A stretch of 64,000 nt of DNA from Devosia litorisediminis (GCF_018334155.1 NZ_JAGXTP010000001.1:1922001-1986000), one strand, 5' to 3'. Positions 36,157 to 44,798 are shown, counted from the first letter of the stretch. Numbers and translations are program-made. Notes: generated by a model not told the origin, from the letters alone.

Positions 36157-36244
36157 TTATCCCCTCACCCGTTGGCACATTGCGCGACATTGCATAACAC
36201 TGATCCCGCGCAACTTTGACTAGTGCAGACCGAGCGCCGTAACA

Positions 36245-36261
36245 ATACCAATAAAATACCA
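36245..36261 (-). promoter_or_regulatory. candidate GntR operator, gntR side
   Basis: Minus-strand TGGTATTTTATTGGTAT, 89 bp before the gntR start. It is 15/17 identical to the site at 36379-36395 in the other orientation and has TGGTAT half-sites one helical turn (11 bp) apart. Confidence 0.55.
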
Positions 36262-36378
36262 TTTTCCAACAGGCAATGCGGAATTGCTGGAAAATTATTG
36301 GGACGTCCTGAAGAATTGGCCTTTCGGCTGCAATTGCGCTGGCAATGGCACTCCCAGCGGGAACGCTATGTGGACAAG

Positions 36379-36395
36379 TGGTATTTTTTTGGCAT
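36379..36395 (+). promoter_or_regulatory. candidate GntR operator, murQ side
   Basis: TGGTATTTTTTTGGCAT, ending 23 bp before the murQ ATG; it pairs with the site at 36245-36261. Binding here would block murQ expression (inference). Confidence 0.55.
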
Positions 36396-36418
36396 TATCA
36401 CGTCAACTGGAGACTGAC

Positions 36419-37324
36419 ATGAGTGCACCGCAAACCGAGATGACGCATGCGAGCGCGAAGGGCTTCGACACCCGCGACGCCAGCGACGCATTATCGATTC
36501 TCGCCGCGGCGCAGGTAGCAGCAGCCACTGCGACCCAGGACGCCGTGCACGAGATTGCGGCGGCTGCGAGAATGGCGGCCGACAGTCTGAACGCCGGCGG
36601 GCGACTGATCTATGCTGCAGCAGGCAGTTCGGGCCTGATGGCGATGGCCGACGCCGTTGAGTTGCCCGGCACGTTTGGCATTGACCGCGACCGCATCGTT
36701 ATCCTGTTTGCCGGGGGCATTGACGCCCTGCCCGATATGCCAGGCGGGCCCGAGGATGATGCAGATGCCGCGCGCCAAGGCATTGCGAAGGCAGGCGTTG
36801 GAGCCCATGATTGCCTGATCGCCCTGACCGCCAGCGGTTACACCCCTTACCCTATGGCAGCGGCAGAAGCCGCACGTCAGGCCGGGGCGCGAACCATCGG
36901 CATTGCCAATAATGCCGGCGCTGCTCTGTTTGACCGTGTCGACGTTGCCATATGCCTGAGCACCCCCCCCGAAGTGATTGCCGGATCGACCCGCATGGGC
37001 GCGGGCACGGCGCAGAAGATTGCGCTCAACATGTTCTCGACCATGGTTGCTGTGCATCTGGGTCATGTGCATGACGGCTATATGGTCAATGTGGTCGCGG
37101 ATAATGCCAAACTGCGCGACCGCGCCCGACGCATTGTGATGGACGTCACCGGGGTGACCGACGCGCAGGCGGCGCACTGGCTTGCGCTCGCAGATGGCGC
37201 GGTGAAACCCGCAATCGTGCTCGCGGCCGGCGCTGATGGTATCGAGGCAGCACGCCGATTGCTTGAGTTGCACAACGGCCAACTGCGTCCCGCTCTGAAA
37301 ACCCTCGGCGCCAAGTTGTCCTGA
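36419..37324 (+). CDS. murQ: N-acetylmuramic acid 6-phosphate etherase
   Basis: 301 residues with an SIS fold. Glu81 in ADAVELPGTFGID and Glu112 in GGPEDDADAA match the two catalytic glutamates of MurQ; GSSGLMAMAD and PEVIAGSTRMGAGTAQKIAL are also typical. It cleaves the D-lactyl ether of MurNAc-6-P to give GlcNAc-6-P and lactate. The ATG at 36419 follows GGAG; longer frames run into the operator region. It is divergent from gntR. No transporter or MurNAc kinase gene is nearby. Confidence 0.93.
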   Translation: MSAPQTEMTHASAKGFDTRDASDALSILAAAQVAAATATQDAVHEIAAAARMAADSLNAGGRLIYAAAGSSGLMAMADAVELPGTFGIDRDRIVILFAGGIDALPDMPGGPEDDADAARQGIAKAGVGAHDCLIALTASGYTPYPMAAAEAARQAGARTIGIANNAGAALFDRVDVAICLSTPPEVIAGSTRMGAGTAQKIALNMFSTMVAVHLGHVHDGYMVNVVADNAKLRDRARRIVMDVTGVTDAQAAHWLALADGAVKPAIVLAAGADGIEAARRLLELHNGQLRPALKTLGAKLS

Positions 37325-37609
37325 ACGGCCAAGTCGCGCCCCGCCCTGTCTGACCGGACAGTTTAGCGGATTCCACGACACTTCCTGATTGACGCGGAAA
37401 GGGATTGATCCGGAACGCGCATGGCGGCGTAACAAGTATCAGAAATCAGTGCATTGCCCGCACAACGCATGACCCCTACAAATGCACGGGGCGCCACATG
37501 CCTGAGCATGCAAGTCTCCCCGGACGGTCGTGCAAAATGTCATTGTCCATGCATTTCGCAGGGCAATCCTGAATGGTGGAATGGGGCCCCCACAGCCCGC
37601 GGAGTCTCC

Positions 37610-38440
37610 ATGCGCATTCCAGTAAGCCTCGTTGCCAACGCAGCTGTTTTCGCTGTCCTGTCGACTTCAGTCGGTGCCGCGGAATTCGATCGCTATGGCG
37701 GCGCTGCGCCGGATCTGGTGGCGATCCAACCCGCTTCAGATTTCGCTTTCGTCCTTGGCGTCGGCATCGGCACAGCGCCGGTCTACGAGGGCGCAGCCGA
37801 ATATGGTGTGACCTTTAGTCCGATCATCGAGGTCCAGCGGTTTCGTATTCCGGGCCTGATCGATATCGGTGGGGGTGAGGACGTTGGCGGCTTGAGTTTT
37901 GCACCGTCCTTTTCGATTGCCAGCAAGCGCGTGAGCGCCGAACACACCGCTTTGGTGGGCCTGAATGACGTTGAGGCGACTTATGCGTTGGGCGCGCGGA
38001 TCGGCTATGAACTGGTATTGAACGACGTGCTCCGCGGTGAACTCTACGGGGCGGCGCGATATGCTGTTGGCGGAGCAGAGGGGTTCATTGGCGAAGCGGG
38101 TGTGGACATCACCGCGAAGCTGACACCGCAGTTGGAAGTTGTCGGCGGCCCGTTGATCAGCTTTGCTTCCGAAAACTACATGGACACCTATTTTGGCGTA
38201 ACGGCAGGCGAAGCGGCCGCAACCGGAGGACGTCTTGGCGCGTACAACCCGAATGGCGGCGTCAAATCAGTCGGTGTGCAACTGGCCGCTCGCTATGAAA
38301 TAGTCCCGGACACCTTCCTGAGCGCCAAGGGGTCCTATTCCGGCTTTGTCGGTGATGCTCTGGCCTCGCCGATCGTTACATCGGGCAGCCAACATCAATT
38401 CACCGCGGGCCTGGGCCTTGCGCGCCGCTTTGCGTTCTAG
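37610..38440 (+). CDS. MipA/OmpV family outer membrane protein
   Basis: 276 residues. The signal peptide MRIPVSLVANAAVFAVLSTS ends near VGAAEF. The barrel has the MipA start FAFVLGVGIGTAPVYEGAAE and YGVTFSPIIEVQRFRIPG, and ends with a terminal Phe (ARRFAF) as for outer membrane insertion. MipA scaffolds murein enzymes in E. coli; many relatives have no known role. The ATG at 37610 has GGAG five bases upstream. The 285 bp between it and murQ hold no gene. Confidence 0.88.
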   Translation: MRIPVSLVANAAVFAVLSTSVGAAEFDRYGGAAPDLVAIQPASDFAFVLGVGIGTAPVYEGAAEYGVTFSPIIEVQRFRIPGLIDIGGGEDVGGLSFAPSFSIASKRVSAEHTALVGLNDVEATYALGARIGYELVLNDVLRGELYGAARYAVGGAEGFIGEAGVDITAKLTPQLEVVGGPLISFASENYMDTYFGVTAGEAAATGGRLGAYNPNGGVKSVGVQLAARYEIVPDTFLSAKGSYSGFVGDALASPIVTSGSQHQFTAGLGLARRFAF

Positions 38441-38511
38441 CAACACGCCGCATTAGCGAGCGCGCCTTGGCCGGCCACGTGCTGCGCTCGTCGTGCAAAA
38501 AGATGGGTGGA

Positions 38512-38601
38512 TGGCGGAGAGGAAGGGATTCGAACCCTCGAGACAGTTTCCCATCTGCGCCCTTAGCAGGGGCGTGCCTTCGACCACTCGGCCACCTCTC
38601 C
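38512..38601 (-). tRNA. tRNA-Ser (anticodon GCT)
   Basis: On the minus strand the acceptor GGAGAGG (complement of 38595-38601) pairs with CCTCTCC, followed by G and an encoded CCA (38512-38514). The D-arm GGCCGAGTGGTC, anticodon loop CTGCTAA, a long variable arm and T-arm GGTTCGAATCC are all present. About 90 nt, a class II serine tRNA reading AGC/AGT codons. No repeated 3' end or integrase gene is near it. Confidence 0.95.
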
Positions 38602-38789
38602 GGCAGGGGGTGGATAACGGGCGGGGTGGATGAACGCAAGTGGTTTTTGGGGTGAAAGACGGCGCGCTCACAGCTCGCGCTGTTTCCCGGGCCTGATCGC
38701 AACGAAACATGAGCCTGTCGCGAGCCAGACGCGGCGGGGACTGTCAGAATCATTGTCGTTGGCGTTGCCTACTCTTTTCAGGTGGGCGG

Positions 38790-38814
38790 TTGGGCCCGGG
38801 GGTCCCGGACCCAA
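38790..38814 (-). terminator. possible terminator after the GST gene
   Basis: TTGGG(C)CCGGG and CCCGG(A)CCCAA form a 5+5 bp stem with one mismatch and a 3-nt loop, 13 bp past the GST stop. No T-run follows, so the call is weak. Confidence 0.35.
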
Positions 38815-38826
38815 AGGCTGAAACAA

Positions 38827-39522
38827 TCAGCGCTGGTTGAAGAGTACCTTCTGGGCGTCCTTGTCGCTGGCCAGATCAAGCGGGGCTTCCTTGCCGACAT
38901 TGAGGCCCTTGGCGACAGCTGGACGCGCGTTGAGACGCTCGATCCAGGCCGCAAAGTTCTTCAGTTCAGCCTTGTCGATGCCATAGCGCTCCCAGGACTG
39001 GGCCCAGCCAATGCACGCCATATCGGCAATGGAGTACTCGCCGGTGATGAAATCCTTGCCTTCAAGCTGCTTGTCCAGCACGCGGAACAGACGATGGGTT
39101 TCATCGCTGTAGCGCTTGATGGCGTAAGGCACTTTTTCAGGTGCATAGACGCTGAAGTGATTGTTCTGGCCAAGCATGGGGCCAAACCCGCCCATCTGCC
39201 AGAACAGCCATTCGTCGACCTTGACCTGCTGGCGCGGATCGGTGGGATAGAACTGACCGAACTTGGTGCCGAGATATTTCAGAATCGCGCCGGATTCGAA
39301 GATCGAAATGGGCTCGCCACCCGGCCCCTCTGGGTCAACGATGGCAGGGATCTTGTTGTTTGGCGAAATGGCGAGGAATTCGGGGGTGAACTGCTCGCCC
39401 TTGCCGATATCAATGCGGTGATAGTTGTACGGAACGCCAAGCTCTTCGAGAATGACGTGAACTTTCTGCCCGTTTGGGGTGGGCAGCGAGTAGGCTTCGA
39501 TGGGCTTGGTCTGGGTGGTCAT
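38827..39522 (-). CDS. glutathione S-transferase (YghU/nu-class-like)
   Basis: 231 residues. The thioredoxin-like N-domain has LPTPNGQKVHVILEELGVPY, ISPNNKIPAIVDPEGPGG, and ISIFESGAILKYLG, the glutathione-binding Glu-Ser. The C-domain is helical with GQNNHFSVYAPEKVPYAIKR and FITGEYSIADMACIGWA. This is the YghU/YfcG-like type with disulfide reductase or peroxidase activity. The ATG at 39522 (MTTQTKPIEAYSLP) was chosen; an upstream in-frame start at 39612 adds 30 unlikely residues. Confidence 0.9.
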   Translation of the reverse strand: MTTQTKPIEAYSLPTPNGQKVHVILEELGVPYNYHRIDIGKGEQFTPEFLAISPNNKIPAIVDPEGPGGEPISIFESGAILKYLGTKFGQFYPTDPRQQVKVDEWLFWQMGGFGPMLGQNNHFSVYAPEKVPYAIKRYSDETHRLFRVLDKQLEGKDFITGEYSIADMACIGWAQSWERYGIDKAELKNFAAWIERLNARPAVAKGLNVGKEAPLDLASDKDAQKVLFNQR

Positions 39523-39621
39523 TGCCGGTCCATTCGTCGTTTTCGTTGGCGCCTGTTGTATCGGCAAATTACGATGAAGGGCAAGGCATGAGCGTTTCGC
39601 CCTGCCCCTCATTTGAACACA

Positions 39622-40062
39622 TCATGCTCGCTTGACCACCATTTGTGGATTGCCATTGCCGCGCAGGGCCGATGACACACCATTGCTGTTCACGGTAGAG
39701 ACCACACGATGGCGATTGTTGGCGAACATGAAGTCCGGCGTGACGTTCACCGGCGCGTCAAACTGGATGGTCAGTGTGAAGTGTTCCATATCGCCGAGCA
39801 TCTGCACGCCGATCAGCGTGCCCGCGAAGGGCTGATCGAGATATGTGCCGACAACCTTGCGGCCGACCTGGAAAGGCACGGCAGTCCGGTTGGGCAGGCT
39901 GGCGCTGGCGGTGTTCCAGTCGCGGTAGCCATGGCTGCGGGCAATCTGCTCCAGAGCCGCGCTCTGGCTCAAGGACTCGCCGGTTTGCGCACGGGTTTCG
40001 CGCAGCATGCGGGCTTCAGATTTCAGGGTCTGAATGGATGGGGTATCGAGTGAAAACGTCAT
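39622..40062 (-). CDS. glyoxalase-related domain protein
   Basis: 146 residues. The first 55 match the short helical glyoxalase-related domain: SIQTLKSEARMLRETRAQTG, SLSQSAALEQIARSHGYRDW then NTASASL. The rest (RTAVPFQVGRKVVGTYLDQP onward) is a beta-rich part unique in my recognition. The function is unknown. Three in-frame ATGs are close together; 40062 was chosen because it starts MTFSLDTPSIQTL and has GAGAGA upstream. Confidence 0.7.
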   Translation of the reverse strand: MTFSLDTPSIQTLKSEARMLRETRAQTGESLSQSAALEQIARSHGYRDWNTASASLPNRTAVPFQVGRKVVGTYLDQPFAGTLIGVQMLGDMEHFTLTIQFDAPVNVTPDFMFANNRHRVVSTVNSNGVSSALRGNGNPQMVVKRA

Positions 40063-40404
40063 AACAGGATCTCTCATTTGCATGAGGCGTCTGTTGCATG
40101 GGAGCTCGCATTGCCATGAAGCGCCTCGCAAAGATGAACCTTACGGTCGTTTCTGCTCGGAGACTGGACTTCACCAACGGACTTGCGTCCGGCGAGCGGC
40201 AGGTGCCAGCGACCTGCGCCGGATATGATCCCGAGACCGGGTTTTGTCAACTGCATGGCCGTGTTGTGATCAGCGCTGGTGATGGGAGGGATCAGACAAA
40301 TGTGTTGGGCGCGGGATGCCGAAGCGCGTATGGGCTGATGCAGACACCTCAGGATGGATCCCGGCCTGCGCCGGGATGACACCGCGAAACTGGACGGTCC
40401 AAAA
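40063..40404. other. 342-bp gap with a REP-like palindrome
   Basis: No gene recognised. It holds the divergent start regions of the glyoxalase-related gene and the TSUP transporter, and a short palindrome at 40358-40377 resembling dispersed intergenic repeats. Confidence 0.5.
40358..40377. repeat. REP-like palindrome
   Basis: ATCCCGGC (40358-40365) and GCCGGGAT (40370-40377) form a perfect 8-bp stem with a CTGC loop. The context GGATCCCGGC...GCCGGGATGAC is like dispersed palindromes in many alphaproteobacterial genomes. Only one copy is seen in the window. Confidence 0.6.
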
Positions 40405-41175
40405 ATGGTTGAAACGCTGTTCCTGCTGATTGCCGGCCTGCTGGGCGGGGCGCTGAACTCGCTGGCGGGAGGCGGCTCGTTCATCGTTTTTCCGGCACTG
40501 CTGTTTGTCGGCGTGCCACCGGTGATGGCCAATGCGTCCAACACATTCGCCGCCCTGCCCGGCTATGCCAGCGGGGCCTATGGCTATTGGCATGCCATGG
40601 CGCAGCATAAGCACTTGCTGGTGCTCTATGGCGTTATTGCTGCGGTGTTTGGCTATATCGGCGCCGAATTGCTGCTGGTGGTGACCGATGCGCAGTTTGC
40701 GCTGGTGGTGCCGTGGCTGATGCTCTTTGCCGTGCTGTTGTTTGCATTTGGCAATCAGCTGAACGCCTATGTCGCCGCGCATAGTGGTGGCGGACGCGGC
40801 ATGAAGCTGGTGGGCAGTGGCCTTTTGCTGCTGTTTCTGGCCGGGGTATGCGTCTATGGCGGCTTTTTCAATGCCGGCTTGGGCATCCTGCTGCTGGCGT
40901 TTCTGGCCACAGCGGGGATGAGCGATATTCACGCCATGAACGGGCTCAAGCTCTATGTGTCATCCATAGTGGCACTGGTGGCAGTGGCGCGGTTCGCGTT
41001 CAATGGTTCGATCGACTGGTATCATGGCTCAATCGCCTTGGTAGGCGTCGTGGTGGGCGGTTATCTGGCCGCCAGGAATGCGCACCGCTTTCCAACCAAG
41101 GTGATCCGGGCAGCGGTGATTATCTACGGGCTGGTGATGACAGGGTACTTCTTTTGGGGCGCATATCTGGGGTAG
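40405..41175 (+). CDS. TSUP family transporter (TauE/SafE)
   Basis: 256 residues with seven or eight membrane helices. The TSUP hallmark is at the N-terminus, LLGGALNSLAGGGSFIVFPA, and is repeated in weaker form as GVCVYGGFFNAGLGILLLAF. Members export sulfite, sulfoacetate or related anions; the substrate here is unknown. The ATG at 40405 (MVETLFLLIAG) was chosen; an in-frame ATG at 40354 lies in a REP-like palindrome. It is convergent with the molybdopterin oxidoreductase gene. Confidence 0.9.
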   Translation: MVETLFLLIAGLLGGALNSLAGGGSFIVFPALLFVGVPPVMANASNTFAALPGYASGAYGYWHAMAQHKHLLVLYGVIAAVFGYIGAELLLVVTDAQFALVVPWLMLFAVLLFAFGNQLNAYVAAHSGGGRGMKLVGSGLLLLFLAGVCVYGGFFNAGLGILLLAFLATAGMSDIHAMNGLKLYVSSIVALVAVARFAFNGSIDWYHGSIALVGVVVGGYLAARNAHRFPTKVIRAAVIIYGLVMTGYFFWGAYLG

Positions 41176-41206
41176 GTGAATATCCCCCGGCGAGCCCGAG
41201 TGATTG

Positions 41207-43300
41207 TCACTCCGCCTTTCTGATCCACACCGCGGCGTCGTGATAGACCGTGCCGCCGAAGGGCGGCGCTGGAGTGGCGCTGGTCACGGTGTTGATGCCC
41301 CTGCCCCCGCGATGGGCCTTGTTCTGATGCAGGCCCTCGGCGATCAGCACGCCAGTGGGCAGGCCGGGGCGAACGCGGGCAGTCAGATCAACGGTACCGC
41401 GGCGGTTACCGATTGTGACGAACTCACCGTCGGCGATAGCGAGACGCGCAGCATCATCGGGGTGGATGAAGACCGAGGGCACGCCTTCGCGCTTCTGGCT
41501 GCCCGGGGTTTCGTTGAAGGATGAGTTGAGGAAGGCGCGTGCCGGGCTGGTGGCGAGGCGGAACGGGTGTTCGACGGTGGCCGCCTCGGTGATGGCCCAA
41601 TGGTCAGCGAAGCGTGGCATGTCGGCGGGGTCACAGGTCCACTGATAGCTCTTCTTGTCGGCGGTGCCCTGCCAATTGGGGGCAAAGCGGAAACGCTTGT
41701 CGGGCCAGTCAAAGCCGTCAGCGTAACGGGCGGTGGCGTCGGGGCGTTCGCGATCGACGAAGCCGGTCGTTTCAACTTCTTCCAAGGCGGGATAGCCCGA
41801 GCGGTGGAAGGTGTCGGCGATCACGTCGCGATCAGTCGTTTTGAACGTGTCGTCGTCGAGACCCAGCCGCAGGGCCAGAGCGTTGATGACTTCGTGGTTT
41901 GACTTAGTCTGGCCGGGGCGGGTGATGATCGCCGGGCCATAGAGAACGCGGGTGTGGCCGCCGCGGGTGTAATAGTCATTGTGTTCGAGGAACATGGTGG
42001 CGGGCAACACGATATCGGCCAGCTCGGCCGTTTCGGTCATGAACTGCTCGTGGACGACGAGGAACAGATCATCGCGGGCCAGCCCCCGCCGGACCAGCGC
42101 CTGTTCTGGGGCGACCGAGGCAGGGTTGGTATTTTGTACGATCATGGCCTTGACCGGCCCGCCCTGCTTGAGTGCCTTGGCGTTTCCCGTGAGGATGGGG
42201 CCGATTTCGGACATGTCGAGCCAGCGCGGATCGCCCTTTTGCAGGCCCGAACCGGTGAGGCGTGACTTGTCGAGCGCCCAGGTACCTGAATTGGAGTGGA
42301 AGGCGCCGCCGCCGCGATGCTGCCAAGCGCCGGTCATGGCGGGAATGCACAGCGCCGCATGCATGGCCGTGGCGCCATTGCGCTGACGGGTGAAGCCATA
42401 ACCCAGACGGAAATAGCTGGCCGGCGTGGTGCCGACGAGGTGGGCGAATTCGTTAATTTCGGCGATGCTCAGGCCGGTGATGGCGGCGGCCCATGCGGGG
42501 GTCCTGTCCGCCAGATGGGCTTCGAAGTCAGGACCAAAATCGGTGAATTTTGCCATATAGGCGCGGTCGGCCAGACCATCGCGTAGCAGGATATGCATGA
42601 CGGCGACAGCCAGAGCGCCGTCGGTGCCGGGGCGCAGCACAAGGCCCAGATCGGCCTGGGCCATAGTCGCGGTCTGGTAGATATCGATGACCACAATTTT
42701 GGCGCCGCGCTCCTTTTTGGCGCGCATGGCGTGAGTCATGACGTTGACCTGGGTGTGCACCGCATTGGTGCCCCAGATAACGACGCAATCGCTCTCGGCC
42801 ATCTGCTCGGGATTGACGCCGCCGAGCATGCCGGTGCCCGCAATGTAGCCTGGCCAGGCGGTGCCGGTGCAGATGGTGTCGTATTGGCGGGAATAACCCT
42901 TGGCGGCGCGCAGGCGATCAATACCGTCGCGCTGCACGTGGCCCATGGTGCCCGCATAATAGTAGGGCCAGATGGCTTCGGCGCCGTGGTCGGCCTCGAT
43001 CTGGTTGAAGCGGGCCGCGATTTCGTCCAGTGCCTCGTCCCAGGAGATCGGCGTGAACTGGCCGCTTCCCTTGGGGCCGCTGCGGCGCAGTGGTTGGGTC
43101 AGGCGGTCGGGATGGTGCACGCGCTCGGCATAGCGAGCCACCTTCTCGCAGATGACGCCTGCGGTATATGGATCATCCTTGGCGCCGCGCACCCGACCAA
43201 TGGTGTGGTCGTCGAGAATGTCGACGTCGAGCGCACAGGCCGACGGACAATCATGAGGACAGACGGAGCGGACGGTGCGCAGGGCGACGGGCTTGTTCAT
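41207..43300 (-). CDS. molybdopterin-dependent oxidoreductase (DMSO reductase superfamily)
   Basis: 697 residues. An N-terminal 4Fe-4S site is formed by Cys14, Cys18, Cys22 (CPHDCPSAC) and Cys51 (GVICEKV). The Mo-bis-MGD domains follow: VVIWGTNAVHTQVNVMTH, AMIVQNTNPASVAPEQ, and the C-terminal dinucleotide-binding domain with PARAFLNSSFNETPGSQKRE. No signal peptide is seen, so it is cytoplasmic. No partner electron-transfer subunit gene is adjacent and the substrate is unknown. Its neighbour, a putative sulfur-anion exporter, is convergent. Confidence 0.9.
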   Translation of the reverse strand: MNKPVALRTVRSVCPHDCPSACALDVDILDDHTIGRVRGAKDDPYTAGVICEKVARYAERVHHPDRLTQPLRRSGPKGSGQFTPISWDEALDEIAARFNQIEADHGAEAIWPYYYAGTMGHVQRDGIDRLRAAKGYSRQYDTICTGTAWPGYIAGTGMLGGVNPEQMAESDCVVIWGTNAVHTQVNVMTHAMRAKKERGAKIVVIDIYQTATMAQADLGLVLRPGTDGALAVAVMHILLRDGLADRAYMAKFTDFGPDFEAHLADRTPAWAAAITGLSIAEINEFAHLVGTTPASYFRLGYGFTRQRNGATAMHAALCIPAMTGAWQHRGGGAFHSNSGTWALDKSRLTGSGLQKGDPRWLDMSEIGPILTGNAKALKQGGPVKAMIVQNTNPASVAPEQALVRRGLARDDLFLVVHEQFMTETAELADIVLPATMFLEHNDYYTRGGHTRVLYGPAIITRPGQTKSNHEVINALALRLGLDDDTFKTTDRDVIADTFHRSGYPALEEVETTGFVDRERPDATARYADGFDWPDKRFRFAPNWQGTADKKSYQWTCDPADMPRFADHWAITEAATVEHPFRLATSPARAFLNSSFNETPGSQKREGVPSVFIHPDDAARLAIADGEFVTIGNRRGTVDLTARVRPGLPTGVLIAEGLHQNKAHRGGRGINTVTSATPAPPFGGTVYHDAAVWIRKAE

Positions 43301-43421
43301 AGCGCGAAAATACGCGGGTCTGGGGTCTGGTGCAAAGTTATAGTTGTGATCGCCGGATCATCCGGGCTGATGGCGTAGGCAAGTGGCACGATAATGCCTT
43401 AGGGGGGTGACGGGGCGAACA

Positions 43422-44048
43422 CTAGGGCGCTGCGAACGCTTTGCTGGCGGATTCCGCGTTGCGGCGGGCGCGATTGGCTGCGTGCAGGGCCAGTTGGGCC
43501 GCCCCGGAGTGGAACTGGGAGAACGTGACCCGATCCTGGGCGTGGGTGGCGATGGTGATGCCGCGCCAGTTTGGGCGCACTGAACGGACGTCGGACCAGG
43601 CAATGCTGGTCTGGCGACCAAGCGCCGAGCAATATTCGAGTTTGGTGTGGTTCCAGCGCACGCGGACAAACAGACCGCCCAGACCAATGCCCAGGGCCCC
43701 TGCCCCGAGGAGCAGCGAAGCGGCGAAGGTGGCGATCATCTGGGCGGCAGGGATATGTTTGGTGCCGCCGACCAGAATAATCGCGGACATCAGTACCACC
43801 GCCAATGCTGCAGCGCCGTAACAGGCAAAATACTCAACCATTGAGGGGCGCAGTTCGGACCAGCCATCGATCTGGGCCGCCTCCTCGCCCTGCACCAGGC
43901 GCAGCGCCAGAAAGGCAGCGTAGCCAAACGCAACAACACCAGCAGCGCGCGATAGCGGCAGACCGGCAGTAAACGGAATATATTTGAGGATGAGAAGGGA
44001 AACGATAATCGACAGTGGCACAGCCACTTCCTGCCAGCGCAAGGGCAC
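43422..44048 (-). CDS. membrane protein with PH-like C-terminal domain
   Basis: 208 residues. Four hydrophobic segments (VAVPLSIIVSLLILKYIPF, AAGVVAFGYAAFLALRLV, FACYGAAALAVVLMSAIILV, AASLLLGAGALGIGLGGLFV) precede a basic soluble part, SIAWSDVRSVRPNWRGITIA, resembling a bacterial PH-like domain. The start is a GTG at 44048 with TTGGAGA upstream; longer frames are Arg/Cys-rich and improbable. The function is not known. It is 121 bp upstream of the oxidoreductase on the same strand. Confidence 0.65.
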   Translation of the reverse strand: MPLRWQEVAVPLSIIVSLLILKYIPFTAGLPLSRAAGVVAFGYAAFLALRLVQGEEAAQIDGWSELRPSMVEYFACYGAAALAVVLMSAIILVGGTKHIPAAQMIATFAASLLLGAGALGIGLGGLFVRVRWNHTKLEYCSALGRQTSIAWSDVRSVRPNWRGITIATHAQDRVTFSQFHSGAAQLALHAANRARRNAESASKAFAAP

Positions 44049-44395
44049 GTACGCTCTCCAAGTATTGTGGGCCGGTGACGCAGGTCGGCAATTACAGTGC
44101 GGCGATTCTAGCAAAACAGACTGATTTGGCCACTGACATTGTCGCGCGTGGACTGATTGGCGGCAGGAGCGGCGCAAAGACCACAGTTGGGATGGACCAA
44201 TATAGCGTCGACTGGAAGCTGGCAGATTGAATCCAAAATTCTCCATAGCAGATTGATAACGCTGACTGATTTCCTGAAAAAGTGCCTTGGCCCTGGACGA
44301 AACGCTGCAGCGCGACCGTCGCAAAACGCTCCTGACAGGAATTGTCACGCTGGCTCGGTTAGGCTCTTTGATGTGCCAGCCGGGAGAGCAAAATT
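44049..44395. other. 347-bp gap between PH-like protein and DUF1801 genes
   Basis: No gene or clear structure recognised. It must hold the divergent promoters of the two flanking genes. Confidence 0.5.
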
Positions 44396-44791
44396 TTGAA
44401 TCCAGCCGTTGCAGAAGTGTTTGACGCCTATCCAGCAGAGGCGCGAGCGGCTTTGATGGGATTGCGCGCGCTTATTCTGGAAACCGCGGCGCGTACTGAT
44501 GGCGTCGGTGCGCTGGAAGAAACACTGAAATGGGGTCAGGTGAGCTATCTGACCAAACAGAGCCGCAGTGGGACTACCATCCGCATCGACCAGGACAAGC
44601 AGACCGGTGCAGCAGCGCTGTATGTGCATTGCCAGACAGATCTGGTGAGCCGCTATCGCACCCTGTATCCGGACAGTTTCGACTATCAGGGCGAGCGAGC
44701 CGTGCTGGTGCCGACTGACGCTGATTTGCATGCGCTACGTCATGTGATCGCGCTGGCGCTGACCTATCACGCGGCCAAGAAAACCAGTTGA
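44396..44791 (+). CDS. DUF1801 domain protein
   Basis: 131 residues. The start NPAVAEVFDAYPAEARAAL and LEETLKWGQVSYLTKQSRSG with TIRI strand and YVHCQTDLVSRYRTLYP match DUF1801 (YdhG-like, a Zn-independent steroid-like barrel). The function is unknown. The start is a TTG at 44396 with GGGAGAG upstream; the next ATG (about 20 residues in) would cut the domain. A bidirectional terminator separates it from the convergent helicase gene. Confidence 0.82.
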   Translation: MNPAVAEVFDAYPAEARAALMGLRALILETAARTDGVGALEETLKWGQVSYLTKQSRSGTTIRIDQDKQTGAAALYVHCQTDLVSRYRTLYPDSFDYQGERAVLVPTDADLHALRHVIALALTYHAAKKTS

Positions 44792-44798
44792 GTCAAAA

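Noticed and set aside
38441..38826. Possible integration site at the tRNA-Ser gene
   Set aside because: No integrase, no duplicated 3' tRNA end and no change in gene type nearby.
40098..40379. 93-codon plus-strand frame in the gap before the TSUP gene
   Set aside because: Runs through a REP-like palindrome and resembles no protein; probably intergenic repeat sequence.
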